Part shown: positions 54,460 through 63,303 of the stretch, piece after piece
Layout of the letters: each line of letters opens with the position of its first letter
Position numbering within the stretch: the stretch's first letter is position 1
The notes under the pieces: model-generated
Told to the model about the DNA's origin: nothing
Database searches by the model: none
The model's input: the letters and a program-made list of their open reading frames with translations, nothing else
Made by a program: the position numbers and the translations under genes
Origin: CAVXFS01 sp963761115
GTDB lineage: Bacteria > Pseudomonadota > Gammaproteobacteria > Burkholderiales > Gallionellaceae
DNA length: 64,000 nt
Direction of reading: 5' to 3'
NCBI GenBank assembly: GCA_963761115.1
Contig: CAVXFS010000004.1
Span: forward strand, 62,001-126,000

Positions 54460-55427
54460 ATACTCCCGCCGTTCAATTCGTGCTGGAGCCGGTAGACAAT
54501 ACCCGGCTCGCCAACCTGTGTGGCGCTTTCGACGAGAACCTGCGCCAGATCGAGATCGCGCTGGAAGTCGTGATTGCGCGGCGCGGCGAGCACTTCAGCG
54601 TGCAGGGCGAAACGCACAGGGCGGAGATGGCGCGCCAGGTGATGCAGGATTTCTACCAGGATGCGAAGCACGATATCAGCCTGGAGAAGTTGCAACTGGG
54701 ACTGATCGAGGCGATGCGCAACGACGGCGAACCTGAGGCGCAGACCGAGTTCGTGCCCTTGCTGATGACGCGCAAGGCCGAAGTGCGCGGCCGCACGCCG
54801 CGCCAGAACGATTACCTGCAGGCCATCCAGCAGCATGACATCACTTTTGGCGTCGGCCCCGCCGGCACCGGCAAGACTTATCTCGCTGTGGCCTGCGCGG
54901 TGGATGCATTGCAGCGTGAGACGGTGAAGCGACTGGTGCTGGTGCGCCCTGCGGTGGAGGCCGGCGAGCGTCTCGGCTTCCTGCCCGGCGATTTTGCCCA
55001 GAAAGTCGACCCCTACCTGCGTCCGCTGTATGACGCGTTGTACGACCTGATGGGGCTGGACAAGGTGGCCAAGGCGTTCGAACGCGGCGTGATCGAGATC
55101 GCGCCGCTGGCCTACATGCGTGGGCGTACGCTCAATCATGCGTTCATCATCCTGGACGAGGCGCAGAACACCACACCGGAACAGATGAAGATGTTCCTGA
55201 CCCGCATCGGTTTCGGCAGCAAGGCCGTGATCACCGGCGACGTGACGCAGATCGACCTGGCGCGCGGGCAGAAGAGCGGACTGGTCGAGACGCGCGGCGT
55301 GCTGAAAGATGTGCGCGGCATCGCTTTCCAGGATTTCCTCGCCGAGGATGTGGTGCGACACCCGCTGGTGCAGAAAATTGTTGCCGCCTACGAACGCCAT
55401 GAATTGCGGAACAAGACACGGGAATGA
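54456..55427 (+). CDS. ybeZ: PhoH-family ATPase (YbeZ)
   Basis: A 323-residue PhoH-like P-loop protein. Walker A GVGPAGTGKTYLAVA is near residue 132, Walker B NHAFIILDEAQNTTPEQMK near 226, and sensor TGDVTQIDLARGQKSGL near 263. It is thought to act with YbeY in rRNA or ribosome processing as an RNA-related ATPase; the exact role is unsettled. ATG 54456 overlaps the miaB stop and its own stop overlaps ybeY, so miaB-ybeZ-ybeY-corC is one operon, as widely conserved. Confidence 0.94.
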   Translation: MNTPAVQFVLEPVDNTRLANLCGAFDENLRQIEIALEVVIARRGEHFSVQGETHRAEMARQVMQDFYQDAKHDISLEKLQLGLIEAMRNDGEPEAQTEFVPLLMTRKAEVRGRTPRQNDYLQAIQQHDITFGVGPAGTGKTYLAVACAVDALQRETVKRLVLVRPAVEAGERLGFLPGDFAQKVDPYLRPLYDALYDLMGLDKVAKAFERGVIEIAPLAYMRGRTLNHAFIILDEAQNTTPEQMKMFLTRIGFGSKAVITGDVTQIDLARGQKSGLVETRGVLKDVRGIAFQDFLAEDVVRHPLVQKIVAAYERHELRNKTRE

Positions 55428-55876
55428 GTGCGCACAAACTATCCCTGTCGGTGCAGTATGCCGTCGGCGCAGACACATTACCCACCCGAAACCAGTTCCG
55501 CCGCTGGATCAAGGCTGCGCTGGAGCGCGACATACAGGTCACGCTGCGCATCGTCGATGAGGCAGAAGGGCGGGCGTTGAATCGTGACTACCGTGGCAAG
55601 GACAAGACTACCAATGTACTGACGTTTGTTTATGATGACATCGATCCGTTGTGTGGGGATATCGTGATCTGTGCGCCTGTGGTTGAGCGAGAGGCGCGAA
55701 AGCAACGCAAGGATTCTCTGTCTCACTACGCGCACCTTGCAGTTCATGCAGTGCTGCACCTGCAAGGTTATGATCATGAAAATAAAACAGATGCCGCTGC
55801 GATGGAGGCCCGCGAGACTGCAATCATGGTGAAATTAGGGTATGCTGACCCCTACAGGGAAACAACTAGCAAGTAA
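55424..55876 (+). CDS. ybeY: Endoribonuclease YbeY (rRNA maturation factor)
   Basis: A 150-residue metal-dependent RNase needed for 16S rRNA 3' maturation and ribosome quality control. The zinc-binding H-x3-H-x5-H signature is HAVLHLQGYDH (about residue 111), and RDYRGKDKTTNVLTFVYDD is the conserved N-terminal segment. It overlaps ybeZ by four bases and precedes the CorC-type gene by 2 bases. Confidence 0.95.
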   Translation: MSAHKLSLSVQYAVGADTLPTRNQFRRWIKAALERDIQVTLRIVDEAEGRALNRDYRGKDKTTNVLTFVYDDIDPLCGDIVICAPVVEREARKQRKDSLSHYAHLAVHAVLHLQGYDHENKTDAAAMEARETAIMVKLGYADPYRETTSK

Positions 55877-55878
55877 CG

Positions 55879-56741
55879 ATGGACCAATATGAGAGTAACA
55901 AGCCCGGGGACCACAAGCCCGGGTTGCTGGAACGGCTTTCCACCATGCTGTTGCGGGAGCCGGAAGATCGCGAGCAGCTGATCACCTTGCTGCATTCCGC
56001 CTACGAGCGGAACCTGCTGGATGCCGATGCGCTGTCCATGATGGAGGGCGTGATACAGGTGTCGGAGCGACAGGTACGCGAAGTCATGATCCCGCGCGCC
56101 CAGATGGATGTCATCGACATCAGCCAGCCCCCGAAAAATTCATCCCCTTCATCATCGAAACCGCACATTCGCGCTTTCCCGTTATCGACGGCGACAAGGA
56201 CAACATCGTCGGCGTTTTGCTGGCAAAAGACCTGCTGCGCTATTACGCGGGCGAGGAATTCGATGTGCGCGACATGCTGCGCCCGGCCGTGTTCGTGCCG
56301 GAAGCCAAGCGACTGAACGTGCTGCTGCGCGAGTTTCGCGGTAACCGCAACCATATGGCGCTGGTGGTGGACGAATACGGCGGTGTCTGCGGCATGGTCA
56401 CCATCGAGGACGTGCTGGAGCAGATCGTCGGCGAGATCGAGGACGAATACGATTTCGACGAGGACGAGGACAACCTGATCCCGGACGGAAAAGGCAACTG
56501 GCGCGTCAAGGCCGCCACCGAGGTCGAGGATTTCAACGAAACGGTCGGCGCCAGCTTCAGCGACGTGGAATGCGACACCATCGGCGGACTGGTGCTGAAA
56601 GCGGCCGGCCAGCTACCCAAGCGCGGCGATCGTATTGCCCTGGGCGACTTTATCGTCACCGTGCTGCGTGCCGACAGCCGCAGGCTCTATAGCTTGCTGG
56701 TGGAACCCAGGCCGGACGGGTTGCGCGAAGAAGCTGACTGA
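55879..56741 (+). CDS. corC: CorC/HlyC-type CBS-domain protein (magnesium/cobalt efflux family), frame broken once
   Basis: About 287 residues when joined. The N terminus LLERLSTMLLREPEDREQLI and VREVMIPRAQMDVID, then the CBS pair (about 65-190) and the C-terminal CorC_HlyC domain (GNWRVKAATEVEDFNETVG) match the family member always linked to ybeY. The first frame loses sense near 56130 after DISQPP; the other gives EKFIPFIIETAHSRFPVIDG onward to 56741. Here one base appears missing (CCCCCGAAAAA), the only clear loss among the frame breaks in this window. Usually supports Mg/Co homeostasis in the envelope; mechanism unsettled. Confidence 0.87.
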
Positions 56742-56749
56742 AAACGGAG

Positions 56750-57040
56750 TTACTGGTCGAATAGCATGCGCTTGAGACCAAGCGCGATACGCCAGGTCAC
56801 AAGGCCGCGTTTCAGCCATTTCAGGATGAATGCGGGACGCAACACCGCCACCGCCGCAACACCGCCAGCCAGCAGCAGCGGGTGCAGTTTGAGATAAGCT
56901 GCCATGGCGACCCCCTGGTCCGCCACGTGGCATGTGGCGCGAATGGGACCTGCCGCCTCGGCCAGTGCATCGCGCTGCACCGCAGCCTGTTCTACCAGTG
57001 CGGCACGGTGTTCGGCCAGCGCTATCAAACGCTCATTCAT
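56750..57040 (-). CDS. YqjK-like protein
   Basis: A 96-residue protein with an N-terminal helix (MNERLIALAEHRAALVEQAA) and one membrane-like segment (LHPLLLAGGVAAVAVLRPAF), ending KRMLFDQ. This matches the small YqjK family. The ATG at 57040 overlaps the stop of the YqjE-like gene by four bases; with the DUF883 gene upstream this reproduces the yqjD-yqjE-yqjK cluster of enterobacteria. Function unknown; the cluster is linked to stationary phase and ribosome or membrane association. Convergent with corC, only 8 bases apart. Confidence 0.78.
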   Translation of the reverse strand: MNERLIALAEHRAALVEQAAVQRDALAEAAGPIRATCHVADQGVAMAAYLKLHPLLLAGGVAAVAVLRPAFILKWLKRGLVTWRIALGLKRMLFDQ

Positions 57041-57441
57041 GGTGGCGGGGAAAGCCGGTCACGATCCCGTGACAATTCAGCCAGGGTGGATGCAAGCAGG
57101 CGCGGTTTGCTGCGTTTCTTGCCAAGCACAACTTGCCAGCCAACCAGGGCCGCGAGTGTAAACACCGCTGCCGGGATGCCGATCGCAAGCAAAGGGTTCT
57201 TCTCCCACAATACCAGCACCAGCAGCACACTGAGAAAAATGATGCCCAGCCCGGCAAAGAACAGCGTTACCAGCATCCACATCAGCATCGAGGTCAGCCG
57301 TATGCGTTCTTCCTCGAGTTCGGTAGACACCAGTTCTATCCGCGTCTCCACAATGGCGAGCAGAGTGCTTGCCATCGTAAGCAGGGAATTGAACAGCCCG
57401 CCTGTCTTGCCCGATTCGCTGTCTTCGGTATCGGAGGACAT
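57037..57441 (-). CDS. YqjE/phage-holin-superfamily III-like membrane protein
   Basis: A 134-residue protein with an N-terminal amphipathic helix (LLTMASTLLAIVETRIELVS), two closely spaced membrane helices (about 52-75 and 83-105) and a basic C terminus. This is the DUF1469/YqjE layout. Lies 8 bases after the DUF883 gene and overlaps the YqjK-like gene, forming a three-gene unit. Presumed inner-membrane; not a lysis holin in this context. Confidence 0.85.
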   Translation of the reverse strand: MSSDTEDSESGKTGGLFNSLLTMASTLLAIVETRIELVSTELEEERIRLTSMLMWMLVTLFFAGLGIIFLSVLLVLVLWEKNPLLAIGIPAAVFTLAALVGWQVVLGKKRSKPRLLASTLAELSRDRDRLSPPP

Positions 57442-57449
57442 GGGAATGA

Positions 57450-57770
57450 TCAGCGGCGCGAAATCACTGCGCCGAGCAACAGTCCGACCACTGCCACGCT
57501 GCCGATGATTCTCCAGGGATTGTCGTGGACGTATTCATCAGTTGCCTTGGCCGTCGCCTTGACCCTTTCACTCGCCGCCGACTGTGCATCCGCCAGCCTG
57601 ACTTTGGCTACTTTCAGCGATTCCTCTGCCTTGCTGCGTGCGGCAACGATACGATCGCCGGTTTGACTGGCGGTCGCTTTCAGCAACTCTTCCGCATCCG
57701 CCACCACCACTTTCAGGTCGGCCATCAGTTTGTCAGTGTTGACACTTGTCGTTGATACGTTCGTGTTCAT
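57450..57770 (-). CDS. DUF883 (YqjD/ElaB family) membrane-anchored protein
   Basis: A 106-residue protein from ATG 57770 (AAAGGAAA ribosome binding site upstream): a long helix rich in Ala, Lys and Glu (DKLMADLKVVVADAEELLKA) and a C-terminal anchor NPWRIIGSVAVVGLLLGAVI ending SRR. YqjD and ElaB are C-tail-anchored inner-membrane proteins that bind ribosomes in stationary phase. First gene of the yqjD-E-K-like unit. The open frame extends 18 codons upstream, without a ribosome binding site there. Confidence 0.88.
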   Translation of the reverse strand: MNTNVSTTSVNTDKLMADLKVVVADAEELLKATASQTGDRIVAARSKAEESLKVAKVRLADAQSAASERVKATAKATDEYVHDNPWRIIGSVAVVGLLLGAVISRR

Positions 57771-57943
57771 GATATTTTCCTTTATTTTAGTGTTTTGAAG
57801 AGAAAATCCATTTGATATGCCCATTCTAACAATGCATACCCATCATTAAAAGGGAATTCGGATGCGATTTCCCGGATCGGTTGTCAAACCGCTCCGCATG
57901 GTAAAATATGGGATTGAATTCTCGTAAATCAAGAAGGCGATTG

Positions 57944-59191
57944 ATGTTTTCCAATAAAAATACCATTGCAGTGACCGATCCCGAACTGTGGGCGGCGATC
58001 CAGAATGAAAACCGCCGCCAGGAAGATCACATCGAGCTGATCGCCTCGGAAAACTACACCAGTCCGGCGGTGATGGAGGCGCAGGGCAGCCAGCTCACCA
58101 ACAAGTACGCCGAAGGCTATCCCGGCAAGCGCTATTACGGCGGCTGCGAATATGTGGACGTCGCCGAGCAGCTGGCCATCGACCGCGCCAAGGCGCTGTT
58201 CGGCGCCGAATATGCCAACGTGCAGCCGCACTCCGGCTCGCAGGCGAACCAGGCGGTGTATGTGTCGGTGCTCAAGCCGGGCGATACCATCCTCGGCATG
58301 AGCCTGGCGCACGGCGGCCACCTGACCCACGGTGCATCGGTCAATATCAGCGGCAAGCTGTACAACGCCATCACCTACGGCTTGAACGAGAAGGAAGCGA
58401 TCGACTACGACCAGGTGCAGAAGCTGGCCAACGAACACAAGCCGAAGATGATCGTGGCCGGCGCCTCCGCCTATGCGCTGGTGATCGACTGGAAGCGTTT
58501 CCGCGCCATCGCCGACAGCGTCGGCGCCTACCTGTTCGTGGACATGGCGCATTATGCCGGGCTGATCGCGGCCGGCTACTATCCGTCCCCGGTCGGCATC
58601 GCCGATTTCGTCACCACCACCACCCACAAGACCCTGCGCGGACCGCGCGGCGGCCTGATCCTGGCCAAGGCCGAGCACGAGAAGGCGCTCAATTCCGCCA
58701 TCTTTCCCTGCCTGCAGGGCGGCCCGCTGATGCACGTGATCGCGGCCAAGGCGGTGGCGTTCAAGGAGGCGATGAGCAAGGAATTCAAGGTGTACCAGCG
58801 GCAGGTAGTGGACAACGCGCGCGTGATGGCGAAGGTGCTGCAGGAACGCGGCTTGCGCATCGTCTCCGGGCGCACCGACAGCCACCTGTTCCTGGTCGAC
58901 CTGCGCGCCAAGAACCTCACCGGCAAGGATGCCGAGGCAGCACTGGGCCGTGCCCACATCACGGTGAACAAGAACGCCATCCCCAACGACCCGCAGAAAC
59001 CCTTCGTCACCAGCGGCATCCGCATCGGCAGCCCGGCGATGACCACGCGCGGCTTCAAGGAACTCGAAGCCGAGAAACTCGCCAACCTGATCGCCGACGT
59101 GCTCGATGCGCCTGCCGACGAAGCCGTGATAGCGCGCGTGGCTGGCGAGGTGAAGAAGATGTGCGAGAAGTTTCCGGTGTATGGAGAATAG
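57944..59191 (+). CDS. glyA: Serine hydroxymethyltransferase
   Basis: PLP enzyme converting serine and tetrahydrofolate to glycine and methylene-THF. From ATG 57944 (AAGAAGGCG upstream) the product is 415 residues, normal length. Landmarks: EDHIELIASENYTSPAVMEA, YAEGYPGKRYYGGCEYVD, LAHGGHLTHGASVNISGK and the PLP lysine in TTTTHKTLRGPRGG (about 228). The folate unit it charges is used by PurN and PanB encoded in the same window. Transcription probably ends in the hairpin of the repeat that follows. Confidence 0.97.
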   Translation: MFSNKNTIAVTDPELWAAIQNENRRQEDHIELIASENYTSPAVMEAQGSQLTNKYAEGYPGKRYYGGCEYVDVAEQLAIDRAKALFGAEYANVQPHSGSQANQAVYVSVLKPGDTILGMSLAHGGHLTHGASVNISGKLYNAITYGLNEKEAIDYDQVQKLANEHKPKMIVAGASAYALVIDWKRFRAIADSVGAYLFVDMAHYAGLIAAGYYPSPVGIADFVTTTTHKTLRGPRGGLILAKAEHEKALNSAIFPCLQGGPLMHVIAAKAVAFKEAMSKEFKVYQRQVVDNARVMAKVLQERGLRIVSGRTDSHLFLVDLRAKNLTGKDAEAALGRAHITVNKNAIPNDPQKPFVTSGIRIGSPAMTTRGFKELEAEKLANLIADVLDAPADEAVIARVAGEVKKMCEKFPVYGE

Positions 59192-59195
59192 TTGG

Positions 59196-59285
59196 TAGAC
59201 GTTAGTCGCTAGTCATTAGTTGGTTTTGTCGCCGCTGCGCGGCGGTTTTTAACTAACGACTAGCGACTAACGACTAACGACTGCC
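59196..59285. repeat. Palindromic repeat with heptamer arms and an embedded terminator (copy 1)
   Basis: Arms at 59202-59222 and 59252-59272 are complementary at 20 of 21 positions and are built from GTTAGTC/GACTAAC units. Between them CGCCGC-TGC-GCGGCG (59231-59245) plus a T run forms a rho-independent terminator for glyA. A related copy lies inverted at 63762-63870: the run AGTTGG-TTTGTC-CGCTGCGCGG is shared, with one or two differences. The element ends in GACTGCC a few bases before the nrdR ATG. Confidence 0.85.
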
Positions 59286-59290
59286 TATTT

Positions 59291-59773
59291 ATGAAATGCC
59301 CCTTCTGCAAACACCCCGACACCCAGGTGGTGGATACGCGCGAGAACGAGGAAGGCGACAGCATCCGCCGCCGCCGCCGTTGCCTGTCGTGCGACAAGCG
59401 CTTCACCACCTACGAGATCGTGGAATTGCGCATGCCACAGGTGGTCAAGCAGAACGGCATGCGCAGCGAATTCGAGGAAGAAAAACTGCGCACCAGCTTC
59501 ACCCGGGCGCTGCACAAGCGGCCGGTTCCCACTGAACTGGTCGATGCCGCGATAGACCGCGTGATCCAGAAGATCTTCGAACTGGGCGAGCGCGAGATCG
59601 GTTCGCGCCAGATCGGCGAGATGGTGATGAAGGAATTGCTGAAGCTGGACAAGGTCGCCTACATCCGCTTTGCCTCGGTGTACAAAAGCTTCCAGGACGT
59701 CGGTGATTTCACCGAGGCGGTGGAGGCGGTGCGCAAATCGCCCGCCAGGCGGCGCAAGCCGCCGGCCCGCTGA
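59291..59773 (+). CDS. nrdR: Transcriptional repressor NrdR
   Basis: A 160-residue regulator that represses ribonucleotide reductase genes in response to nucleotides. N-terminal zinc ribbon: CPFCKHPDTQVVDTRENEEG and CLSCDKRFTTYE (Cys pairs at 3/6 and 31/34); ATP-cone domain about 47-137 (MRSEFEEEKLRTSFTRALHK). The basic C-terminal tail ARRRKPPAR is somewhat long. It usually leads the ribD operon, as here. No ribosome binding site is visible because the palindromic repeat reaches to a few bases before the ATG. Confidence 0.95.
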   Translation: MKCPFCKHPDTQVVDTRENEEGDSIRRRRRCLSCDKRFTTYEIVELRMPQVVKQNGMRSEFEEEKLRTSFTRALHKRPVPTELVDAAIDRVIQKIFELGEREIGSRQIGEMVMKELLKLDKVAYIRFASVYKSFQDVGDFTEAVEAVRKSPARRRKPPAR

Positions 59774-60865
59774 TGGCGACGGCGCAGGACAGCCAGTGGA
59801 TGGCGCGTGCGCTGCACCTGGCGGAACGCGGCCTGTACACCACCAGCCCCAATCCGCGCGTCGGTTGTGTGCTGGTGCGCGACGGCAAGATCGTCGGCGA
59901 AGGCTGGCACGAGCGCGCCGGCGAACCGCATGCCGAAGTCCATGCCTTGCGTGCGGCCGGTGAGGCGCGCGCATGGCGCAACCGCTTACGTGACGCTGGA
60001 ACCCTGCAGTCATCACGGACGCACCCCGCCTTGCGTCGATGCGTTGATTGCAGCGAAAGTGGCGCGCGTGGTGGTGGCGGTACAGGATCCCAATCCGCAG
60101 GTCGCCGGGCAAGGCATGGCCAAGATTCGTGCTGCAGGCATCGAGGTCGAATGCGGCCTGATGGAACGCGTCGGCACGTGAACTGAACATCGGTTTCTTC
60201 ACGCGCATGACGCGCGGCACACCCTGGGTGCGCAGCAAGATCGCCGCCAGCCTGGACGGCCGCACCGCGCTCGACAACGGCGTCAGCAAATGGATCACCG
60301 GCGCGGATGCGCGACAGGATGTACAGCACTGGCGCGCGCGCTCCTGCGCGGTGCTGACCGGCATCGGCACCGTGCTGGCGGACGACCCGCAACTCAACGT
60401 GCGCAGTAGCGAAAGTACCCGGCAGCCGTTGCGCGTGGTGATGGACAGTTACCTGCGCATGCCGCCCACGGCACGCATCCTGGACGGCGGGCAATGTGGT
60501 GGTTTACACCGCGTACACAGGACACGAAAAAGATCGTTGCGCTGGAACAGGCCGGCGCCCGCGTCACCGTGCTGGCGGATGCGAACGGGCGGGTGGATCT
60601 GCCGGCAGCGCTGCGCGACCTGGCTGTGAGCGGCTGCAATGAAGTGCTGGTGGAAGCGGGCAGCGCACTGAACGGCGCGCTGCTGCTGGCCGGGCTGGTG
60701 GACGAAATGGTCCTCTATCTGGCGCCGCAATTGCTCGGTGATATGTCGCGCGGCATGGCGCGACTGGGGGAATTGACCGGACTTGACCAGCGTGTCGAAC
60801 TGGCATGGCAAGAAGTGCGCCATATCGGCCGCGATTTGCGAATCGTGGTACGGGTGAAAAAATAA
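59773..60865 (+). CDS. ribD: Bifunctional riboflavin deaminase/reductase RibD, frame broken four times
   Basis: Catalyses deamination and reduction of the pyrimidine intermediate of riboflavin synthesis. The start ATG shares a base with the nrdR stop. The deaminase half has GEPHAEVHALR and VTLEPCSHHGRTPPC (zinc His/Cys residues); the reductase half has TPWVRSKIAASLDGRTALDN, HWRARSCAVLTGIGTVLADD and EVLVEAGSALNGALLLAGLV. The frame moves one base near 59970, 60173, 60489 and 60516; each is repaired by dropping one base, three of them within C/G-rich runs. Repaired length about 363, normal. An essential gene with all motifs intact argues for sequence errors rather than inactivation. Confidence 0.9.
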
Positions 60866-60881
60866 CCGGGTGAGGAGAGAA

Positions 60882-61487
60882 ATGTTCAGCGGAATCATCG
60901 CCGATATTGGTGTCATCAAGCGTGTGCAAGACCGCGACGGCGGCCTGCGCCTTGGCGTGGAAACGCGGGCGCTCGGCATGGATGATGTAAAACTCGGCGA
61001 CAGCATTGCTGTTAACGGCGTATGCCTTACCGTGGTCAAGATACAGGGCAATGAATTTTCCGTAGACGTGTCGCGCGAAACGCTGGATTGCACTGCCGGG
61101 CTGGAGCAGCAAGGTGCATCGGTCAACCTGGAAAAGGCGCTGAGATTGGCAGACCGGCTGGGAGGTCATCTGGTCAGCGGCCATGTGGACGGCGTGGGCG
61201 TAGTGGTTGCGTTCGATGATATCGGCGAAAGCTGGCGCCTGGTGGTGCGCGCACCGCAGCCTTTGGCCAGGTACATCGCGGCGAAAGGCTCCATCACCAT
61301 CAACGGCGTCAGCCTTACCGTGAACCATGTCGCGGGTCTGGAATTCGAGGTCAACCTGATCCCGCACACGCTATCGGTGACCACGCTTTCCGAACTGCAT
61401 GCGGGGGCGAAAGTGAATCTGGAGATAGACCTGATCGCTCGCTACGTCGAGCGCGTGCTGCAGGGTGACTGTTTACCGAAGGATTAG
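60882..61487 (+). CDS. ribE: Riboflavin synthase alpha subunit
   Basis: Dismutates two lumazine molecules to riboflavin. From ATG 60882 (GAGGAGA ribosome binding site) the 201-residue protein starts MFSGIIADIGVIKRV, the universal N terminus, and has two lumazine-binding repeats: GDSIAVNGVCLTVV (about 44) with DVSRETL, and GSITINGVSLTVNHV (about 140) with NLIPHTLSVTTL. LVSGHVDGVG joins the halves. 17 bases after ribD. Confidence 0.96.
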   Translation: MFSGIIADIGVIKRVQDRDGGLRLGVETRALGMDDVKLGDSIAVNGVCLTVVKIQGNEFSVDVSRETLDCTAGLEQQGASVNLEKALRLADRLGGHLVSGHVDGVGVVVAFDDIGESWRLVVRAPQPLARYIAAKGSITINGVSLTVNHVAGLEFEVNLIPHTLSVTTLSELHAGAKVNLEIDLIARYVERVLQGDCLPKD

Positions 61488-61747
61488 CCATGCGGCGCAA
61501 TGCCGGCTGGTTTTTGCGCACTGCCCGGACTTGATCAACTTCCATTCCGGATTCGGCAAGCCTGCCTTCAGCGCAGGAATTGTTGCGCATTTCCTGCACG
61601 ACTCTTTGGTCTGGTCATGACGTTTGCCGGCAATAACTCCGGCATCATCCCGGCCAGCCTCGACTGAACAGCGTGAGCGACGAATGCCGAGATGGTAGAA
61701 TCACGACATGGCGCCGATATGCGGCGCATCTTTGTTTGAATTGCCGA
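61488..61747. other. Intergenic region upstream of ribBA
   Basis: 260 bases without a convincing gene. An FMN riboswitch was looked for and its conserved boxes are not present. A small hairpin GCGCCG-ATAT-GCGGCGC-type is seen near 61712-61727, and TAGAAT at 61696-61701 could be a -10 box. This is the only sizeable gap inside the riboflavin cluster, so ribBA-ribH-nusB may have their own promoter. Confidence 0.45.
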
Positions 61748-62854
61748 ATGACCGATATTGCACCAATACATGACATCATCACCGAGATCCGCGCCGGAAG
61801 GATGGTGGTGCTGGTGGACGAGGAAGATCGAGAGAACGAGGGCGACCTGGTCTTCGCCGCCGAATTCACCACGCCGGAGAAGATCAATTTCATGGCCAGG
61901 CACGGGCGCGGCCTGGTCTGCCTGACGCTGACCGAGGCGCATTGCAAGCAGCTCAACCTGCCGTTGATGGTGCGCGAAAACGGCTTGTCGCTGGCGACCA
62001 ATTTCACGGTTTCGATCGAGGCCGCAACGGGCGTGACCACCGGCATTTCGGCAGCCGACCGTGCGCGCACCATTCTGGCGGCGGCAAACAGGGATGCCAG
62101 TCCTGGCGACATCGTGCAGCCCGGACACATTTTTCCGTTGCGCGCACAGCCTGGCGGCGTGCTGGTGAGAGCCGGACATACCGAGGCTGGCTGCGACCTG
62201 GCACTACTGGCAGGGCTGACTCCGGCGTCGGTGATCTGCGAAATCCTGAAGGACGACGGCGAGATGGCGCGGCTGCCCGACCTGGTCGAATTCGCGAGGC
62301 TGCATGGCCTGAAAATCGGCACCATCTCCGACCTGATCGAATATCGCAGCCAGCAGGAGAAGCTGGTCGAGCGCGTTGCCTCGCGCCGGGTACAGACGGC
62401 ATATGGCCCCTTCGAATTGCTGACCTATCGCGACAAGACGACGCAGCGCACGCATCTGGCCCTGGTGAAGGGCGACATCCAGCCTGATTTTGAAACGCTG
62501 GTGCGGGTGCATGAACCGTTATCGGCGCTGGATTTTCTCGAACAGACCAGTTATCCGAAATCGATCAGCGTACATGATGCGCTATTGAGGATCAGCCAGT
62601 CCGAAGCCGGCGTGCTGGTGATGATGCATAACAACGAAACATCGCAGGACTTGCTGGCGCGGTCTGCCGCCTTGCCGGATGGGCATCATGCAGCGCAGTG
62701 GGATCCGCGCAGCTATGGGATCGGTGCACAAATCCTGCGCGACCTCAATGTTGGCAAGATGTGCCTGCTTGGCACACCGCGCAAGTTGCCAAGCATGGCC
62801 GGGTTCGGACTGGAGATCGTCGGTTATTGTCATGCCAGGGAAGAATCGCAATGA
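61748..62854 (+). CDS. ribBA: 3,4-dihydroxy-2-butanone 4-phosphate synthase fused to a GTP-cyclohydrolase-II-like domain lacking the zinc cysteines
   Basis: A 368-residue two-domain protein. The N-terminal RibB half (1-205) is intact: VVLVDEEDRENEGDLVFAAE (acidic metal-binding loop), GRGLVCLTLTEAHC and RAGHTEAGCDLALLAG with catalytic His and Glu. The C-terminal half resembles RibA (HLALVKGDI, YGIGAQILRDLNVGKMCLLG, GFGLEIVG) but the CxxxxxxxxxCxC zinc site of true RibA is absent where PDFETLVRVHEPLSALDFLE stands. So only the butanone-phosphate activity is expected; GTP cyclohydrolase must be supplied by another gene. ATG 61748 fits the family N terminus. Overlaps ribH by four bases. Confidence 0.92.
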   Translation: MTDIAPIHDIITEIRAGRMVVLVDEEDRENEGDLVFAAEFTTPEKINFMARHGRGLVCLTLTEAHCKQLNLPLMVRENGLSLATNFTVSIEAATGVTTGISAADRARTILAAANRDASPGDIVQPGHIFPLRAQPGGVLVRAGHTEAGCDLALLAGLTPASVICEILKDDGEMARLPDLVEFARLHGLKIGTISDLIEYRSQQEKLVERVASRRVQTAYGPFELLTYRDKTTQRTHLALVKGDIQPDFETLVRVHEPLSALDFLEQTSYPKSISVHDALLRISQSEAGVLVMMHNNETSQDLLARSAALPDGHHAAQWDPRSYGIGAQILRDLNVGKMCLLGTPRKLPSMAGFGLEIVGYCHAREESQ

Positions 62855-63303
62855 AGGAAATTGAAAAGAACCTGAGTGGCGTCGGGATGCGCATCGGCAT
62901 CGTGCAGGCCCGCTTCAACGAGGTGGTAGGTGAAGGCCTGTTGTCATCTTGTCGCGCACAGCTGCATAAACAGGGGGTGCAGGATGCGGACATCACGCTG
63001 GTATCGGTGCCGGGCGCGCTGGAAATCCCGTTGCTGCTGCAGCAGATGGCGCAGAGCGGGAAATTTGATGCGCTGATTGCGCTGGGTGCGGTGATACGCG
63101 GGGATACTTACCACTTCGAAGTCGTCTCCAACGAGTCCGCGCGCGGAGTTGGCGAAGTGCAACTGCGCAGCGGTATGCCGATAGCCAATGCCATCCTGAC
63201 CACCGATACGGATGCTCAGGCTGAGGCGCGCATGAGCATCAAGGGCGCAGAGGCGGCACTGGTGGCAATCGAGATGGCGAACCTGCTGAAAGAGATCAGG
63301 TGA
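62851..63303 (+). CDS. ribH: 6,7-dimethyl-8-ribityllumazine synthase
   Basis: Condenses the RibB product with the RibD-derived pyrimidine to lumazine, forming a large oligomeric shell. 150 residues from ATG 62851; landmarks are GIVQARFNEVVGEGLL, VPGALEIPLLLQQM, ALGAVIRGDTYHFEVVSNES (catalytic His) and KGAEAALVAIEMANLL. Overlaps ribBA by four bases at the start and nusB by four bases at the end. Confidence 0.96.
   Translation: MKEIEKNLSGVGMRIGIVQARFNEVVGEGLLSSCRAQLHKQGVQDADITLVSVPGALEIPLLLQQMAQSGKFDALIALGAVIRGDTYHFEVVSNESARGVGEVQLRSGMPIANAILTTDTDAQAEARMSIKGAEAALVAIEMANLLKEIR

Noticed and set aside
29323..60865. Programmed ribosomal frameshifting as the explanation for broken frames.
   Set aside because: The break sites share no slippery heptamer or downstream structure, occur in unrelated genes, and several would need three or four events per protein.
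61488..61747. Possible FMN riboswitch upstream of ribBA.
   Set aside because: None of the conserved RFN-element boxes could be found in either orientation.
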